A stretch of 64,000 nucleotides of DNA from Anaeroplasmataceae bacterium. Its GTDB lineage: Bacteria > Bacillota_I > Bacilli_A > Acholeplasmatales > Anaeroplasmataceae. The stretch spans positions 1 through 64,000 of the forward strand of contig JAIEEQ010000010.1 of the NCBI GenBank assembly GCA_029067355.1, read 5' to 3'. The position numbers were made by a program, and so were the translations under genes. The notes beneath the pieces were generated by a model. That model was not told the origin of the DNA, did not search any database, and saw nothing but the letters and a program-made list of their open reading frames with translations. Positions 51,903-62,946 of this stretch are shown here, piece by piece (positions within the stretch are counted from its first letter, which is position 1; each line of letters begins with the position of its first letter).

Positions 51903-52856
51903 TTATGCTAAAGTGATACTGTTTGCAATGTTAATATAATCATCAATGCTCAACTGGTTGGAGAATATTGTAATTTCATATTTTCCATTATAAAACTTCA
52001 TTGTGTTCTCATTTATGAAGCCTAAGCCACATTCTAAAAATTCAATACTTTGATAGGTATCTATGGCTACAACCTCATCAGATACTTCAACAGGAGATAC
52101 AATAATGGTATACGCACTTTCTCCACTATAACACAGAATGGTTGTGTTATCCTTTTTACTGGATGCTGCTAAGCTACTACCTTCTACTACATAGCCAGCT
52201 GTTAAAGTTAAAGAGGTTTCCTCCTCGCCTGGTTTTTCTTCCTGAGCTCCTAAATATTTTTTCTCATTAAAGTTATCCTTGCCTAAATTACTATTAGGAG
52301 TAAATGTATCAAAATCTACAACAATGCATTCCTCATTTTTTTCATTCAAAAACACTGTTTTTTTAGGCTTAAAGCTTGCATCACAGGTATATTTCATTTT
52401 ATTTAGCTTCTGATTTGTCTTATGTGTGATTTTACACTCAATAATAAAATCAGTTCCTTCCATACTCCCCGTAGCCTCTTTATCAGCCTTAATATCCTTA
52501 TTAATAGCCTCTAATAAATAAGCATGAGAGCTGTTCAAAGGCCAGTTACTATCAAAACGAAACTCTTTATTTAAGGAAGGTGTAATGACATAGACTCCTG
52601 TATCATTTTTAATAATCAGCTGTTCATTATCTCCTTTAAAACATACCTTATAATAGGAAGGAGATAAAAAGTCTACATCTACATTGACACTAACGTTTTT
52701 GTCTGGACGCTGAATCGTCATTTTAGAGGTTAAGCTATAAGAGCTTAAACCAGATAGATAGTTGGTAACTCTCGTAACCTCATCTACATTATCCTTGTTT
52801 TTACATCCCACTAATACCAATAAACTTAATAAAATTAAACCAAATAATTTTTTCAT
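51903..52856 (-). CDS. LolA/GerS-like lipoprotein
   Basis: The 317-residue protein has a lipobox 'LVGC' (Cys18) and a beta-rich LolA-like domain: 'LSSYSLTSKMTIQRPDKNVSVNVDVDFLSPSYYKVCF', 'EFRFDSNWPLNSSHAYLLEA', 'VVDFDTFTPNSNLG'. This pattern resembles GerS-type lipoproteins that act in spore cortex germination in some Bacillota, and other outer-leaflet lipid or lipoprotein carriers. The C-terminal 100 residues are a second beta domain of unknown type. The ATG at 52856 follows GGGTGG. A sigma-E-like promoter upstream (52884-52913) is in line with a sporulation role. Not proven. Confidence 0.6.
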   Translation of the reverse strand: MKKLFGLILLSLLVLVGCKNKDNVDEVTRVTNYLSGLSSYSLTSKMTIQRPDKNVSVNVDVDFLSPSYYKVCFKGDNEQLIIKNDTGVYVITPSLNKEFRFDSNWPLNSSHAYLLEAINKDIKADKEATGSMEGTDFIIECKITHKTNQKLNKMKYTCDASFKPKKTVFLNEKNEECIVVDFDTFTPNSNLGKDNFNEKKYLGAQEEKPGEEETSLTLTAGYVVEGSSLAASSKKDNTTILCYSGESAYTIIVSPVEVSDEVVAIDTYQSIEFLECGLGFINENTMKFYNGKYEITIFSNQLSIDDYINIANSITLA

Positions 52857-52883
52857 TTTTCCACCCATCTTCTATAATCAATA

Positions 52884-52913
52884 AACAATATGCTTTAAAC
52901 AAAAGAACTATGC
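52884..52913 (-). promoter_or_regulatory. candidate sigma-E promoter (GCATAGT, 14 nt, CATATTGTT)
   Basis: Minus-strand GCATAGT (52907-52913) matches six of seven positions of the sigma-E -35 pattern KMATATT. CATATTGTT (52884-52892) follows at the right 14-nt spacing and keeps CATA. It lies 28 nt before the lipoprotein start codon. Confidence 0.35.
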
Positions 52914-52961
52914 ATAAAGTCCTATGATTTCGTTAAAACTATGAATAAAGGAGGAACCAAA

Positions 52962-53174
52962 ATGTCTATAATACAAAAAATAGCCCTTGTATTCACCATC
53001 CTTGGTGGTATCACATGGGCCATAGTAGGAATATTTAATTTTAATATTGTTACTTGGTTATTTCAAGAAGGCTCTGTTATGACAAGAATCGTATATATCT
53101 TCATTGGTATATGTGCCTTATTTAATATTATTGCCTTATTTTTACCAAATCGTCATCGGTTCATGGAAGAATAG
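52962..53174 (+). CDS. DUF378 family membrane protein (YuzA-like)
   Basis: The 70-residue protein has two hydrophobic helices separated by 'FNFNIVTWLF', with 'LGGITWAIVGIFNF' and 'RIVYIFIGICALFNI', the conserved DUF378 pattern. Function is unknown. The ATG at 52962 follows GGAGG; an upstream in-frame ATG (52941) precedes that site. It overlaps the convergent acpS gene by 14 nt. Confidence 0.88.
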   Translation: MSIIQKIALVFTILGGITWAIVGIFNFNIVTWLFQEGSVMTRIVYIFIGICALFNIIALFLPNRHRFMEE

Positions 53175-53487
53175 CAACAGCCACGCTATAATTATCGGTA
53201 TGAGTTAAACTAATTTTAAGCTCTGTAAGCTGATCATGTATTAAAGCATAAGGAGCTCCGTTTTCCTCATTTAAGATAGTGATAGCCTGGAAATCAAGAC
53301 CTGCTTGAAAGCATTTGAAGATAGCCTCCTTGCAGGCAAAACGAGAGGATAGATATTCTATCCTTCTTTTTTTATTTGTTATAGATACATAGTACGTAAG
53401 CTCTTTATTCGTTAATATTCTATGAATGAATCGCTCATCTCTAAATTCCATGTCCTTATGTTCAACCAAGTCTATTCCAACACGCAT
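53161..53487 (-). CDS. acpS: holo-acyl-carrier-protein synthase
   Basis: AcpS transfers the phosphopantetheine arm of CoA to the Ser of AcpP (gene at 10991-11224). The 108-residue protein is near the usual 115-125 and has 'VGIDLVEHKDM' (metal-binding Asp) and 'LSSRFACKEAIFKCF' (Glu of the WxxKEA-type motif), then 'ISLTHTDNYSVAVAI'. It starts one base after whiA ends, indicating an operon. Confidence 0.94.
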   Translation of the reverse strand: MRVGIDLVEHKDMEFRDERFIHRILTNKELTYYVSITNKKRRIEYLSSRFACKEAIFKCFQAGLDFQAITILNEENGAPYALIHDQLTELKISLTHTDNYSVAVAILP

Positions 53488-53488
53488 A

Positions 53489-54424
53489 CTAAGATTCCCT
53501 TCTTGCCTTAAAATCTAAGGCAATTTCTTTTATTTTACGAAAACGATGGTTTAACCCGGATTTCGTAATTTGCTCATTATATTGTAAATTGATAATATCT
53601 ACAAGTTCATTTAAAGAGGCCTCTTCATTCTCTTTTCTTACCTTCATAACAAGTAAAAGCTTTTGGTCTAATCTTTCAAGTGGATAATTATATTCTAAGT
53701 AAAGAATGTATTTCATCTGTTCAACAGAACTACGATTTGTTTTTTGCTGATTGGCTACATCTGTATTCATAGTCCTATTCACATTTGCTGAAATTTCTCG
53801 CTTGATTATGGCATTTTCAAATTCATTCATAATGACATTCGCACCAATTCTTCTTAAGAATTCTACAATTCGATCCTTCTCCTTTATATATACAAGAAGG
53901 TGATTTCTTCTCTTTGCAATTCTTGCATTTAAATGATATGTATTCATCATTCGCTGAATAAATAACGCCTCTACCTCTTTATCCATAGAAATTTCCAAAT
54001 GGTAATTTGAGGTTTTAGGGTCATTTACACTTCCCTTAGCCAAAAAAGCTCCTCTTAAATAAGCAATAGAAAGCTTAGGTTCCTCTAAAATTTCATCTTT
54101 ACGTAAGGAAACAGGCTCCAATAAATGAAGATCCTCAATGATTGTTTCAGCATTTGCCTCAATAATACAGCTATATATTGTTTTTCTTTGTAGCTTCTGT
54201 TGAGCCTTAGATACAATTTCAAAGCTTGTATTTGAATATAAGCTTTTTAAAATACTCACATAATAGCGTATAATATGTAAATTTGAACTTGAAAAGACCA
54301 ATCGAAGAGGATTTAGATGGATTTCTCCAACCAGTCTTAGCCAAGCCTCTAGCTCCACAAGATGCAAGGATGAATCCATATTCAATTTTAATATATCTTC
54401 CTTGACATCAAATGAAAAACTCAT
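53489..54424 (-). CDS. whiA: WhiA DNA-binding regulator
   Basis: WhiA is found in nearly all gram-positive bacteria. The 311-residue protein has the degenerate LAGLIDADG-like N-domain ('IAYLRGAFLAKGSVNDPKTSNYHLEI') and the C-terminal helix-turn-helix ('ASLNELVDIINLQYNEQITKSGLNHRFRKI'). It influences division and, in Actinobacteria, sporulation. The endonuclease catalytic residues are not conserved, as usual. GGTGGAG precedes the ATG. It is cotranscribed with lgt upstream and acpS downstream. The common neighbours RapZ and YvcK are absent here. Confidence 0.95.
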   Translation of the reverse strand: MSFSFDVKEDILKLNMDSSLHLVELEAWLRLVGEIHLNPLRLVFSSSNLHIIRYYVSILKSLYSNTSFEIVSKAQQKLQRKTIYSCIIEANAETIIEDLHLLEPVSLRKDEILEEPKLSIAYLRGAFLAKGSVNDPKTSNYHLEISMDKEVEALFIQRMMNTYHLNARIAKRRNHLLVYIKEKDRIVEFLRRIGANVIMNEFENAIIKREISANVNRTMNTDVANQQKTNRSSVEQMKYILYLEYNYPLERLDQKLLLVMKVRKENEEASLNELVDIINLQYNEQITKSGLNHRFRKIKEIALDFKARRES

Positions 54425-54428
54425 ATTT

Positions 54429-55928
54429 CTACTCCACCAGTATTGTTAAAATATCATTTAATTGACGTATTGTATAGGTTGGTTCTGCCTCAATAATCTT
54501 ATCCTTTCGATCAGAATATAAAACACCTATGGTATCAATATTTGCATTCTTTCCTGCTTCTATATCTCCAACACCATCACCAACATATAATGCTTTTTTG
54601 CTGTGGAGTATCTCCATTGCTTTAAGAATTCCTTCAGGGTCTGGTTTTGGAATTGCAACATCCTCTTCTCCTATTACAACACGTACATAATCAAGCATAC
54701 CAAACAAATCTAAGCCATGCTCTACCAAATCTGTTTTTTTAGAAGAAACAACTCCAACCTTATATCCTTTTCTTGCTAAGGTTTTAATCAAGCTTTTAGC
54801 TCCAGGAAAGGCAGTGACCAGCTCATCATGAACTGAAACATTATACTCTCTATAATATTGGACCATTGCCTCTATTTCCTCTTCATTATTACTATATTTA
54901 GAAAAGGTTTGACGCAAGGATGGTCCAAAAAATGAATCCAGTTCCTCATCCGAAAGCGTATGCTCAGGCATAAAATGCTCAAAGGTATGAATGAAGCTTC
55001 GATTAATTAAATCTCTTGTGTTTAAAAGTGTACCATCTAAATCAAATAATATGGTATCATAACGGTTTTCTTTTATATTCAACATAACCTCTTGATAATT
55101 GGTTCTTGGACCAATAAATCGCTTTGCAATTAAAAATGCGATTCCACAAACAATAAAAATTATGCTAATTAAAATGGACATTGGAACTGGTCCAGCCATT
55201 AAAATTTCACCTGCACCACTTTGACTTCTTAAAATTTCTGTTGGAATTCGCACAATCCCATACCAAACAAGATAAAGTCCTATTAAATCACCATTTTGTA
55301 ATTTTTTAAACTTTCTTCTAAGAATCAGCATTAAAATTAATCCAACTAAATTTAAAAAGCTTTCATATAAAAATGTTGGATGACGTAAATACATCAAATC
55401 AGTAGATGGAGTAGGCGGATTGGTTGTAAAGCACATATTTTCCCCTAAAATAGGAATATTATAAATAAATTGAGCTAAACCTTTATTTTGAACTACTGGT
55501 CCATATAATTCATGATTACAGAAGTTTCCCCAGCGACCACAGATTTGTCCAATCAAAAATCCAGGAGCCACAACATCTAAAATACGATAAAAAGAGAATT
55601 TACGTACTCGGCAGTAAAGATATATCGTCAGCAATGCTGCAAGAACGCCTCCTTGAATCGCGAGTCCTCCATCCCATATCGCAAAAACATCTGTAAAAGA
55701 ATGGATTTTATCCATATTGAAAAGATCCCACCATAAACGAGCTCCTAATATAGCACAGGGCAAAACAATCACAACACCTGTATAAATATAGTCACTTGGG
55801 ATTCCGATTTTTTTACCCTCACGAACTCCTGCAATAACTGCCAGTACCACTCCAACTAAAATACATACTGCATACCAGCGAATTTCTAATCCAAATATAT
55901 AAAAGGACGGATTTATAAAATTAATCAT
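54429..55928 (-). CDS. lgt: fused prolipoprotein diacylglyceryl transferase and HAD phosphatase (Lgt-PpaX)
   Basis: Residues 1 to about 285 are Lgt: seven hydrophobic helices, 'GARLWWDLFN', signature 'GRWGNFCNHELYG' and 'HPTFLYES'. Lgt attaches diacylglycerol to the lipobox Cys of prelipoproteins, several of which occur in this window. Residues of about 300-499 are an intact HAD phosphatase like PpaX: 'LFDLDGTLLNT', 'GVVSSKK', 'PKPDPEG', 'YVGDGVGDIEAG'. In Bacillus subtilis hprK, lgt and ppaX are adjacent separate genes; here lgt and ppaX are one frame. Start at the ATG at 55928, overlapping the hprK stop; the longer frame to 55988 lies in hprK. Confidence 0.92.
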   Translation of the reverse strand: MINFINPSFYIFGLEIRWYAVCILVGVVLAVIAGVREGKKIGIPSDYIYTGVVIVLPCAILGARLWWDLFNMDKIHSFTDVFAIWDGGLAIQGGVLAALLTIYLYCRVRKFSFYRILDVVAPGFLIGQICGRWGNFCNHELYGPVVQNKGLAQFIYNIPILGENMCFTTNPPTPSTDLMYLRHPTFLYESFLNLVGLILMLILRRKFKKLQNGDLIGLYLVWYGIVRIPTEILRSQSGAGEILMAGPVPMSILISIIFIVCGIAFLIAKRFIGPRTNYQEVMLNIKENRYDTILFDLDGTLLNTRDLINRSFIHTFEHFMPEHTLSDEELDSFFGPSLRQTFSKYSNNEEEIEAMVQYYREYNVSVHDELVTAFPGAKSLIKTLARKGYKVGVVSSKKTDLVEHGLDLFGMLDYVRVVIGEEDVAIPKPDPEGILKAMEILHSKKALYVGDGVGDIEAGKNANIDTIGVLYSDRKDKIIEAEPTYTIRQLNDILTILVE

Positions 55929-56856
55929 CTTTTTTCCCTCCCTTTGAAGCTTTTTCATCAACCTTACGAACAAAATCCATTGCTGCATAATGCCCTAACA
56001 GCTTTAGTTTTTCATTCATTGCCGCGGATTCTACAAGCAAAGATACTGTTCTTCCTGGTAATACTGGAATCGTAATTTTAGTGATTTCTGTATTAAAATA
56101 CTTGATTTTTTCTTCATCCAAGCCTAAACGATCATAATACTTATCCTCATCCCATGCCTCTAATTCAACGACAAGACGAAGATTCTTTCTTTCACGATAG
56201 GCACCTGCTCCAAACATTGTAACAACATCAACAATTCCTATTCCTCTAATTTCCATATAACGCTTAAGTATTTCTGGAGCACGCCCAATTAGATTACCTG
56301 GTTCTTTTTCAAGAATTTCAACCAAATCATCAGCAATCAGCTGATGTCCTCTTTTAATTAAATCTAAGGAGGTTTCTGATTTACCTATGCCACTTTTTCC
56401 AATAATCAAGGTTCCCATCCCATTGATATCCAAAAATGTGCCATGAATTGAAATGGTTTCTGCAAGATGATCCTGAAGATAATTGAAAAGCTTTGAAGAG
56501 GTTGGAGTTGTACGTAAATTGCTTTTCAATACACAAATCCCATACTCATCACCAAGCCTCTTAAAAATCTCTGGCACAGCCACCTTTACACTAAAGACAA
56601 TACAGGGTGGTTGAAACTCAAAAATTTTCCTTACATTTTCTTCAATAATTTTAGGATCCTGCTTGCTTAAGAAGGTTGCATCCTTTGAACCAACAAGTAC
56701 TACACGCTTTGGATCAAAATAATCAAAAAAGCCTGTAAACTCTAGTCCTGGTCTTGCAATCATTTCTTCTACACAATGCCTTGACAATCCTTTGCTTCCA
56801 CTTATTAATTCAAGCTTATTATCCATCATAAGTTGCTCAATTGTTATAAAGTCCAT
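55921..56856 (-). CDS. hprK: HPr kinase/phosphorylase
   Basis: HprK phosphorylates HPr on Ser46 and drives CcpA-dependent catabolite control. The 311-residue protein has the N-terminal domain ('MIARPGLEFTGFFDYF'), P-loop 'GKSGIGKSETSL', 'DDLVEI' and the HPrK signature 'YMEIRGIGIVDVVTMFGAGAY', then 'ITIPVLPGRTVSLLVESAAM'. It implies a PTS and CcpA elsewhere in the genome, and possible carbon control of uxaBAC. It is second in an operon behind a 4-TM protein gene and before lgt. Confidence 0.97.
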   Translation of the reverse strand: MDFITIEQLMMDNKLELISGSKGLSRHCVEEMIARPGLEFTGFFDYFDPKRVVLVGSKDATFLSKQDPKIIEENVRKIFEFQPPCIVFSVKVAVPEIFKRLGDEYGICVLKSNLRTTPTSSKLFNYLQDHLAETISIHGTFLDINGMGTLIIGKSGIGKSETSLDLIKRGHQLIADDLVEILEKEPGNLIGRAPEILKRYMEIRGIGIVDVVTMFGAGAYRERKNLRLVVELEAWDEDKYYDRLGLDEEKIKYFNTEITKITIPVLPGRTVSLLVESAAMNEKLKLLGHYAAMDFVRKVDEKASKGGKKDD

Positions 56857-56865
56857 AATTTTCTC

Positions 56866-57423
56866 CTAAATTCCAAAATATACTTTTCTTGTGTAAATCA
56901 TATCCACGACAGAGGCTGTAATCAGTAATAGGGTCGCCATTAAAAATGATTTATCTAGGCTAATACAAATGTGAAAATATAAATTATCTATAAAAGCAAA
57001 GACAATAATTACTACGATATAAATCAATCCCATAAAAAACAAAGGATGCTGATTTGTCATTTTATTTGAAGCATAATTCATACTTCTTAAAGCTATAAAC
57101 AAAACAAACGAAGTTAGTGGAACAATCCTAATAAATTGCTCAGAGGCTATTGGGTTCAGCAAAGAATGTGTAAACCCAAATACTATACATACTGAAGCTG
57201 TACACAATATGTAAGAAAAAATAACAATTATAAATAGCTTTAAGAATATGACAAAGCCATAACCCTTTCTGAAATTTGATTCGTCTAAAGCATAATCCAT
57301 ATTTTTTATGAAATTCTCTATATCCTCATAATTTCCATAAGGATTCATTGCTTTTAATTTCTCTAGTTCTTCCTTCGCATTTTCTATCTTTTGCTTTAAT
57401 TGATTTCTTTTCTCCGCTTTCAT
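56866..57423 (-). CDS. coiled-coil/four-TM membrane protein, unknown
   Basis: The 185-residue protein starts with a charged coiled-coil helix ('EKRNQLKQKIENAKEELEKL', about residues 4-28) and then has four hydrophobic helices (about 62-90, 100-118, 133-150, 160-178). No family is recognised. Start taken at ATG 57423 although a GTG at 57435, right behind AGGAGG, is possible. It is the first gene of hprK-lgt-whiA-acpS. Confidence 0.55.
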   Translation of the reverse strand: MKAEKRNQLKQKIENAKEELEKLKAMNPYGNYEDIENFIKNMDYALDESNFRKGYGFVIFLKLFIIVIFSYILCTASVCIVFGFTHSLLNPIASEQFIRIVPLTSFVLFIALRSMNYASNKMTNQHPLFFMGLIYIVVIIVFAFIDNLYFHICISLDKSFLMATLLLITASVVDMIYTRKVYFGI

Positions 57424-57511
57424 ATTGTTCCACACCTCCTTTACTTCTTAAGAATCCCTATTATTATATAATAATAATGTGATTTTAGCAATAAAAATAC
57501 TTTTCTATGAA

Positions 57512-57551
57512 ACAAAAAGAAATAAGAAACCTGAGAAAGATTTCTTATTTC
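57512..57551 (-). terminator. terminator of ligA-uvrA
   Basis: GAAATAAGAAA/TTTCTTATTTC (57519-57529 and 57541-57551) form a perfect 11-bp stem overlapping the uvrA stop codon, followed on the minus strand by TTTTTG. Confidence 0.75.
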
Positions 57552-60352
57552 AATAAAGGACGCAGATACTTTGCAGTATAGGAGTTATCCTGTTGAATCA
57601 GTTCTTCAGGAGTTCCCTCAAACAAGACAGTTCCACCACGATTCCCACCCTCAGGTCCTAAGTCGATAATATAATCTGCCAATTTGATAACGTCTAAATT
57701 ATGCTCAATAATAATCACCGTGGCACCAGCATCAGCAATTCTAGAAATTACAGACATTAATCGCTTTATATCATCTACATGAAGTCCTGTTGTGGGTTCA
57801 TCTAAAATATATAAAGACTTAGAAGAAATTTTTGAATGTAGCTCATAAGCTAGCTTCACACGTTGTGCCTCTCCGCCTGACAGCGTTGTTGAAGATTGTC
57901 CTAGTTTAATGTAGCCTAAGCCAACATCATAAATGGTTTGAAGCTTTGATTTAATTTTAGGAAAGGCATCAAAAAATTCCACAGCGTCCTCTACTGTCAT
58001 ATCCAGCACATCTGCAATACTTTTCCCTTTAAATCTCACGTCTAAGGTTTCCTGCTGGTAACGTGTTCCATGACATACCTCACATGGTACAAATACATCA
58101 GGTAAAAAGTGCATAGATATCCTCTTTACTCCATCTCCAGAACATGCCTCACAGCGTCCACCACGAACATTAAAGGAGAATCTGGATTTATCGTATCCCT
58201 TTATTTTAGCATCCGTGGTTTGACTAAACAGCTCACGGATATCATCAAATACACCTGTATAGGTTGCTGGATTACTTCTAGGTGTACGTCCAATAGGCTG
58301 TTGAGAAATGTGAACGATTCGATCAATATAGTCTAATCCTTCAATTCGCCTTACTGCACCAGGAGAAACCTTTTTTGCAGAGTAAAGTCTAACATAAGCA
58401 TTTTTATACAATACCTCATTCACTAAGGTCGATTTACCTGAACCTGATACTCCAGTAACACAAGTAACAACGCCTAAAGGGAATTTAACACTTATATTTT
58501 TCAGGTTATTTTCAGAGGCTCCTATAACCTTAATGAATTTGGACCCCTTTCTTCTATGCTCTGGGATCTCAATTGACATTCTTCCAGATAGATAAGCCCC
58601 TGTTATACTATTTGGATGGTCCATAACTTCCTGTGGTGTTCCATAGGCAACAACCTCTCCACCATGAATTCCAGCCTTTGGCCCTATATCAACCAAATAA
58701 TCACAAGCCTTCATCGTCTCATCATCATGCTCAACAACAACCAAGGTGTTTCCTAAATCTCTCATTTCCTTTAATGTTTGAATTAAACGGGCATTATCTC
58801 TTTGATGAAGTCCAATAGATGGCTCATCTAAAACATACAAAACACCAGTCAATCTAGAACCAATTTGAGTTGCTAGACGAATTCTTTGAGCTTCTCCTCC
58901 TGATAAGGTTTCTGCACTACGGCTTAAGGTCAAATACTCTAAGCCAACATTTTTCAAAAAAGAAAGTCGGTCGCAGATTTCCTTTATGGCTAGTTTAGAA
59001 ATCACCTGCTTTTCTTCACTTAATTTCAAACTTTGAAACCATTCATAAAGTTCATCAATAGGCATTGAACAAACATCATAGATACTTTTTCCTTCAATAA
59101 AAATATTTAATATGCTGGAGTTCAATCTGGCACCCTTACACTTTTCACATTGATTTTCAATCATATATCCTTCAATCCAATCTCGAATCCAGTCGCTATT
59201 GGTTTCAATATATCGCCTTTGGAAATTAGAAATAATTCCTTCAAAATAATCCGTCTTATCATGATTCCTTCCACTGGAAGAACGAAGCTTAAAGCTGATT
59301 TTATCCTTAGAACCATATAAAATTGTTTTCTTTTCTTCCATAGAAAGATCCTTAAAAGGAATCTTCATATTTATCCCATAATATGCACAGGTTTGTTCTA
59401 ATTCTGAATTAGATAAATTTTCTTTGTCCTGATTTCGATAAGGAATAATACACCCTTTGTCTAATGATTTTTCTTCATCTATAACCAAATCAGGAGATAC
59501 AGTTAATTTTTTTCCTAATCCATTACAATCAGGACATGCTCCCAAAGGGTTGTTAAAGGAAAAGATTCTTGGCTCTAAGGTAGCCATAGAATATCCACAT
59601 TCTGGACAAGCATGGACAGTAGAATAGAAGGTCGGTTGATCATTACAATAAACCTGAACATATCCCTTAGAAAATTTTACTGCAAGCTCTACTGCTTCTG
59701 CTACACGGCTACGAACACTATCCTTAAGGATTAGTCGTTCTACCACAATTTCTATGGTATGCTTCTTATTTTTTTCCAATTCCTGAGGCTGATCAAGCTC
59801 AATCATTTCTCCATCTACAATTGCGCGAACAAAGCCTTCCTGCAAATATTTAGAAAAAACAGCCTTATGTTCTCCTTTTTCACGAAAAACAACTGGAGAG
59901 GTGATATAAAGTCTTGAACCTTGAGGGTATTCTAAGACCTTATTTACAATCTGCTCATTTGAAAAGGAAGTAATCGGAATATGATGGGTAGGACAGTATG
60001 GTGTCCCAATTCTAGCAAAAAGCACACGCAAATAGTCATAAATTTCTGTAACCGTACCTACCGTAGAACGTGGATTATGACTAGCAGACTTTTGATCAAT
60101 AGATATTGCCGGAGAAAGTCCTTCAATACTATCAACATCAGGCTTATCCATTGAGCCTATGAATTGTCTTGCATAGCTAGAAAGAGATTCCACAAATCTT
60201 CTTTGTCCTTCCTGATAAATTGTATCAAACGCCAAAGAGGATTTCCCTGAACCAGATAATCCTGTCATAACAATAAATTTATTTTTAGGAAGCTCAATAG
60301 AAATATTCTTTAAATTATTTTCTCTTGCCCCCTTAATACTTATGTAATCCAT
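57545..60352 (-). CDS. uvrA: excinuclease ABC subunit A
   Basis: UvrA recognises DNA damage in nucleotide excision repair. The 935-residue protein has two ABC ATPase halves: Walker A 'GLSGSGKSS' and 'GVSGSGKSTL', signatures 'TLSGGEAQRIRLA' and 'TLSGGEAQRVKLA', Walker B 'LYVLDEPSIGLH' and 'LYILDEPTTGLH'. Zinc modules are 'CPECGYS...CPDCNG' and 'CEACSGDG...CEVCHG'. The ATG at 60352 follows GAGGTG; an upstream TTG is in frame. It sits 12 nt after ligA. uvrB, usually adjacent, is not in this window. Confidence 0.97.
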   Translation of the reverse strand: MDYISIKGARENNLKNISIELPKNKFIVMTGLSGSGKSSLAFDTIYQEGQRRFVESLSSYARQFIGSMDKPDVDSIEGLSPAISIDQKSASHNPRSTVGTVTEIYDYLRVLFARIGTPYCPTHHIPITSFSNEQIVNKVLEYPQGSRLYITSPVVFREKGEHKAVFSKYLQEGFVRAIVDGEMIELDQPQELEKNKKHTIEIVVERLILKDSVRSRVAEAVELAVKFSKGYVQVYCNDQPTFYSTVHACPECGYSMATLEPRIFSFNNPLGACPDCNGLGKKLTVSPDLVIDEEKSLDKGCIIPYRNQDKENLSNSELEQTCAYYGINMKIPFKDLSMEEKKTILYGSKDKISFKLRSSSGRNHDKTDYFEGIISNFQRRYIETNSDWIRDWIEGYMIENQCEKCKGARLNSSILNIFIEGKSIYDVCSMPIDELYEWFQSLKLSEEKQVISKLAIKEICDRLSFLKNVGLEYLTLSRSAETLSGGEAQRIRLATQIGSRLTGVLYVLDEPSIGLHQRDNARLIQTLKEMRDLGNTLVVVEHDDETMKACDYLVDIGPKAGIHGGEVVAYGTPQEVMDHPNSITGAYLSGRMSIEIPEHRRKGSKFIKVIGASENNLKNISVKFPLGVVTCVTGVSGSGKSTLVNEVLYKNAYVRLYSAKKVSPGAVRRIEGLDYIDRIVHISQQPIGRTPRSNPATYTGVFDDIRELFSQTTDAKIKGYDKSRFSFNVRGGRCEACSGDGVKRISMHFLPDVFVPCEVCHGTRYQQETLDVRFKGKSIADVLDMTVEDAVEFFDAFPKIKSKLQTIYDVGLGYIKLGQSSTTLSGGEAQRVKLAYELHSKISSKSLYILDEPTTGLHVDDIKRLMSVISRIADAGATVIIIEHNLDVIKLADYIIDLGPEGGNRGGTVLFEGTPEELIQQDNSYTAKYLRPLLK

Positions 60353-60364
60353 AAAACACCTCAA

Positions 60365-62350
<1,986 letters not shown>

Positions 62351-62394
62351 TCATTTATTATTTTTTCTCAACTATTTAAATTATACCATAAAAT

Positions 62395-62425
62395 GGAAAA
62401 AATTGTGGATTTTTTAACCACAATT
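62395..62425 (-). terminator. terminator of nrdD-nrdG
   Basis: AATTGTGG/CCACAATT (62401-62408 and 62418-62425) form a stem with an AT-rich loop that overlaps the nrdG stop codon and is followed on the minus strand by TTTTTTCC. Confidence 0.75.
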
Positions 62426-62946
62426 TAATCGAAATTTATTGTATTTATTTGATTTGTAGCTAAGGTTTGTTTCATATTAATTATACGCTGATTTGAGGAT
62501 CCACGAAATTTTAGATTTAAATTCTTTAATTCCTCTATAAACCTACCATCAACCAAAACATCAATCATAGATAAAACTTCATCAGTTATATCTATATGTG
62601 CTTTTCCTTTTAATAAATCGGTTTCTAAAGTATATCCTGTATAACACCAAATATCCTTATCAGGGATTTCCTTTTTTACCCGTTTTAAAAATTCATATAA
62701 GCCTCTTTGATTTTGAGGTTCCATAGGCTCCCCACCTAATAGAGTTAATCCAGAAATCATAGGCTGGTGTAATGCAGATATAATATCATCTTCAACTTCC
62801 CTTGTAAAAGGATTCCCATAATCAAAATCCCAGGCAACAGCATTAAAGCAATTTTTGCAATGATGAGTACAGCCACTCACAAAAAGAGAAACTCTTACCC
62901 CTAATCCGTTGGCTATATCATATTTTTTGATTGTTGCATAATTCAT
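62425..62946 (-). CDS. nrdG: anaerobic ribonucleotide reductase activase
   Basis: NrdG is a radical SAM enzyme that makes the glycyl radical on NrdD. The 173-residue protein has 'YATIKKYDIANGLGVRVSLFVSG', the cluster motif 'CTHHCKNCFN', 'LTLLGGEPMEPQNQ' and 'KDIWCYTGYT'. Its ATG overlaps the nrdD stop codon (TAATG), so the two are translationally coupled. Confidence 0.96.
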   Translation of the reverse strand: MNYATIKKYDIANGLGVRVSLFVSGCTHHCKNCFNAVAWDFDYGNPFTREVEDDIISALHQPMISGLTLLGGEPMEPQNQRGLYEFLKRVKKEIPDKDIWCYTGYTLETDLLKGKAHIDITDEVLSMIDVLVDGRFIEELKNLNLKFRGSSNQRIINMKQTLATNQINTINFD

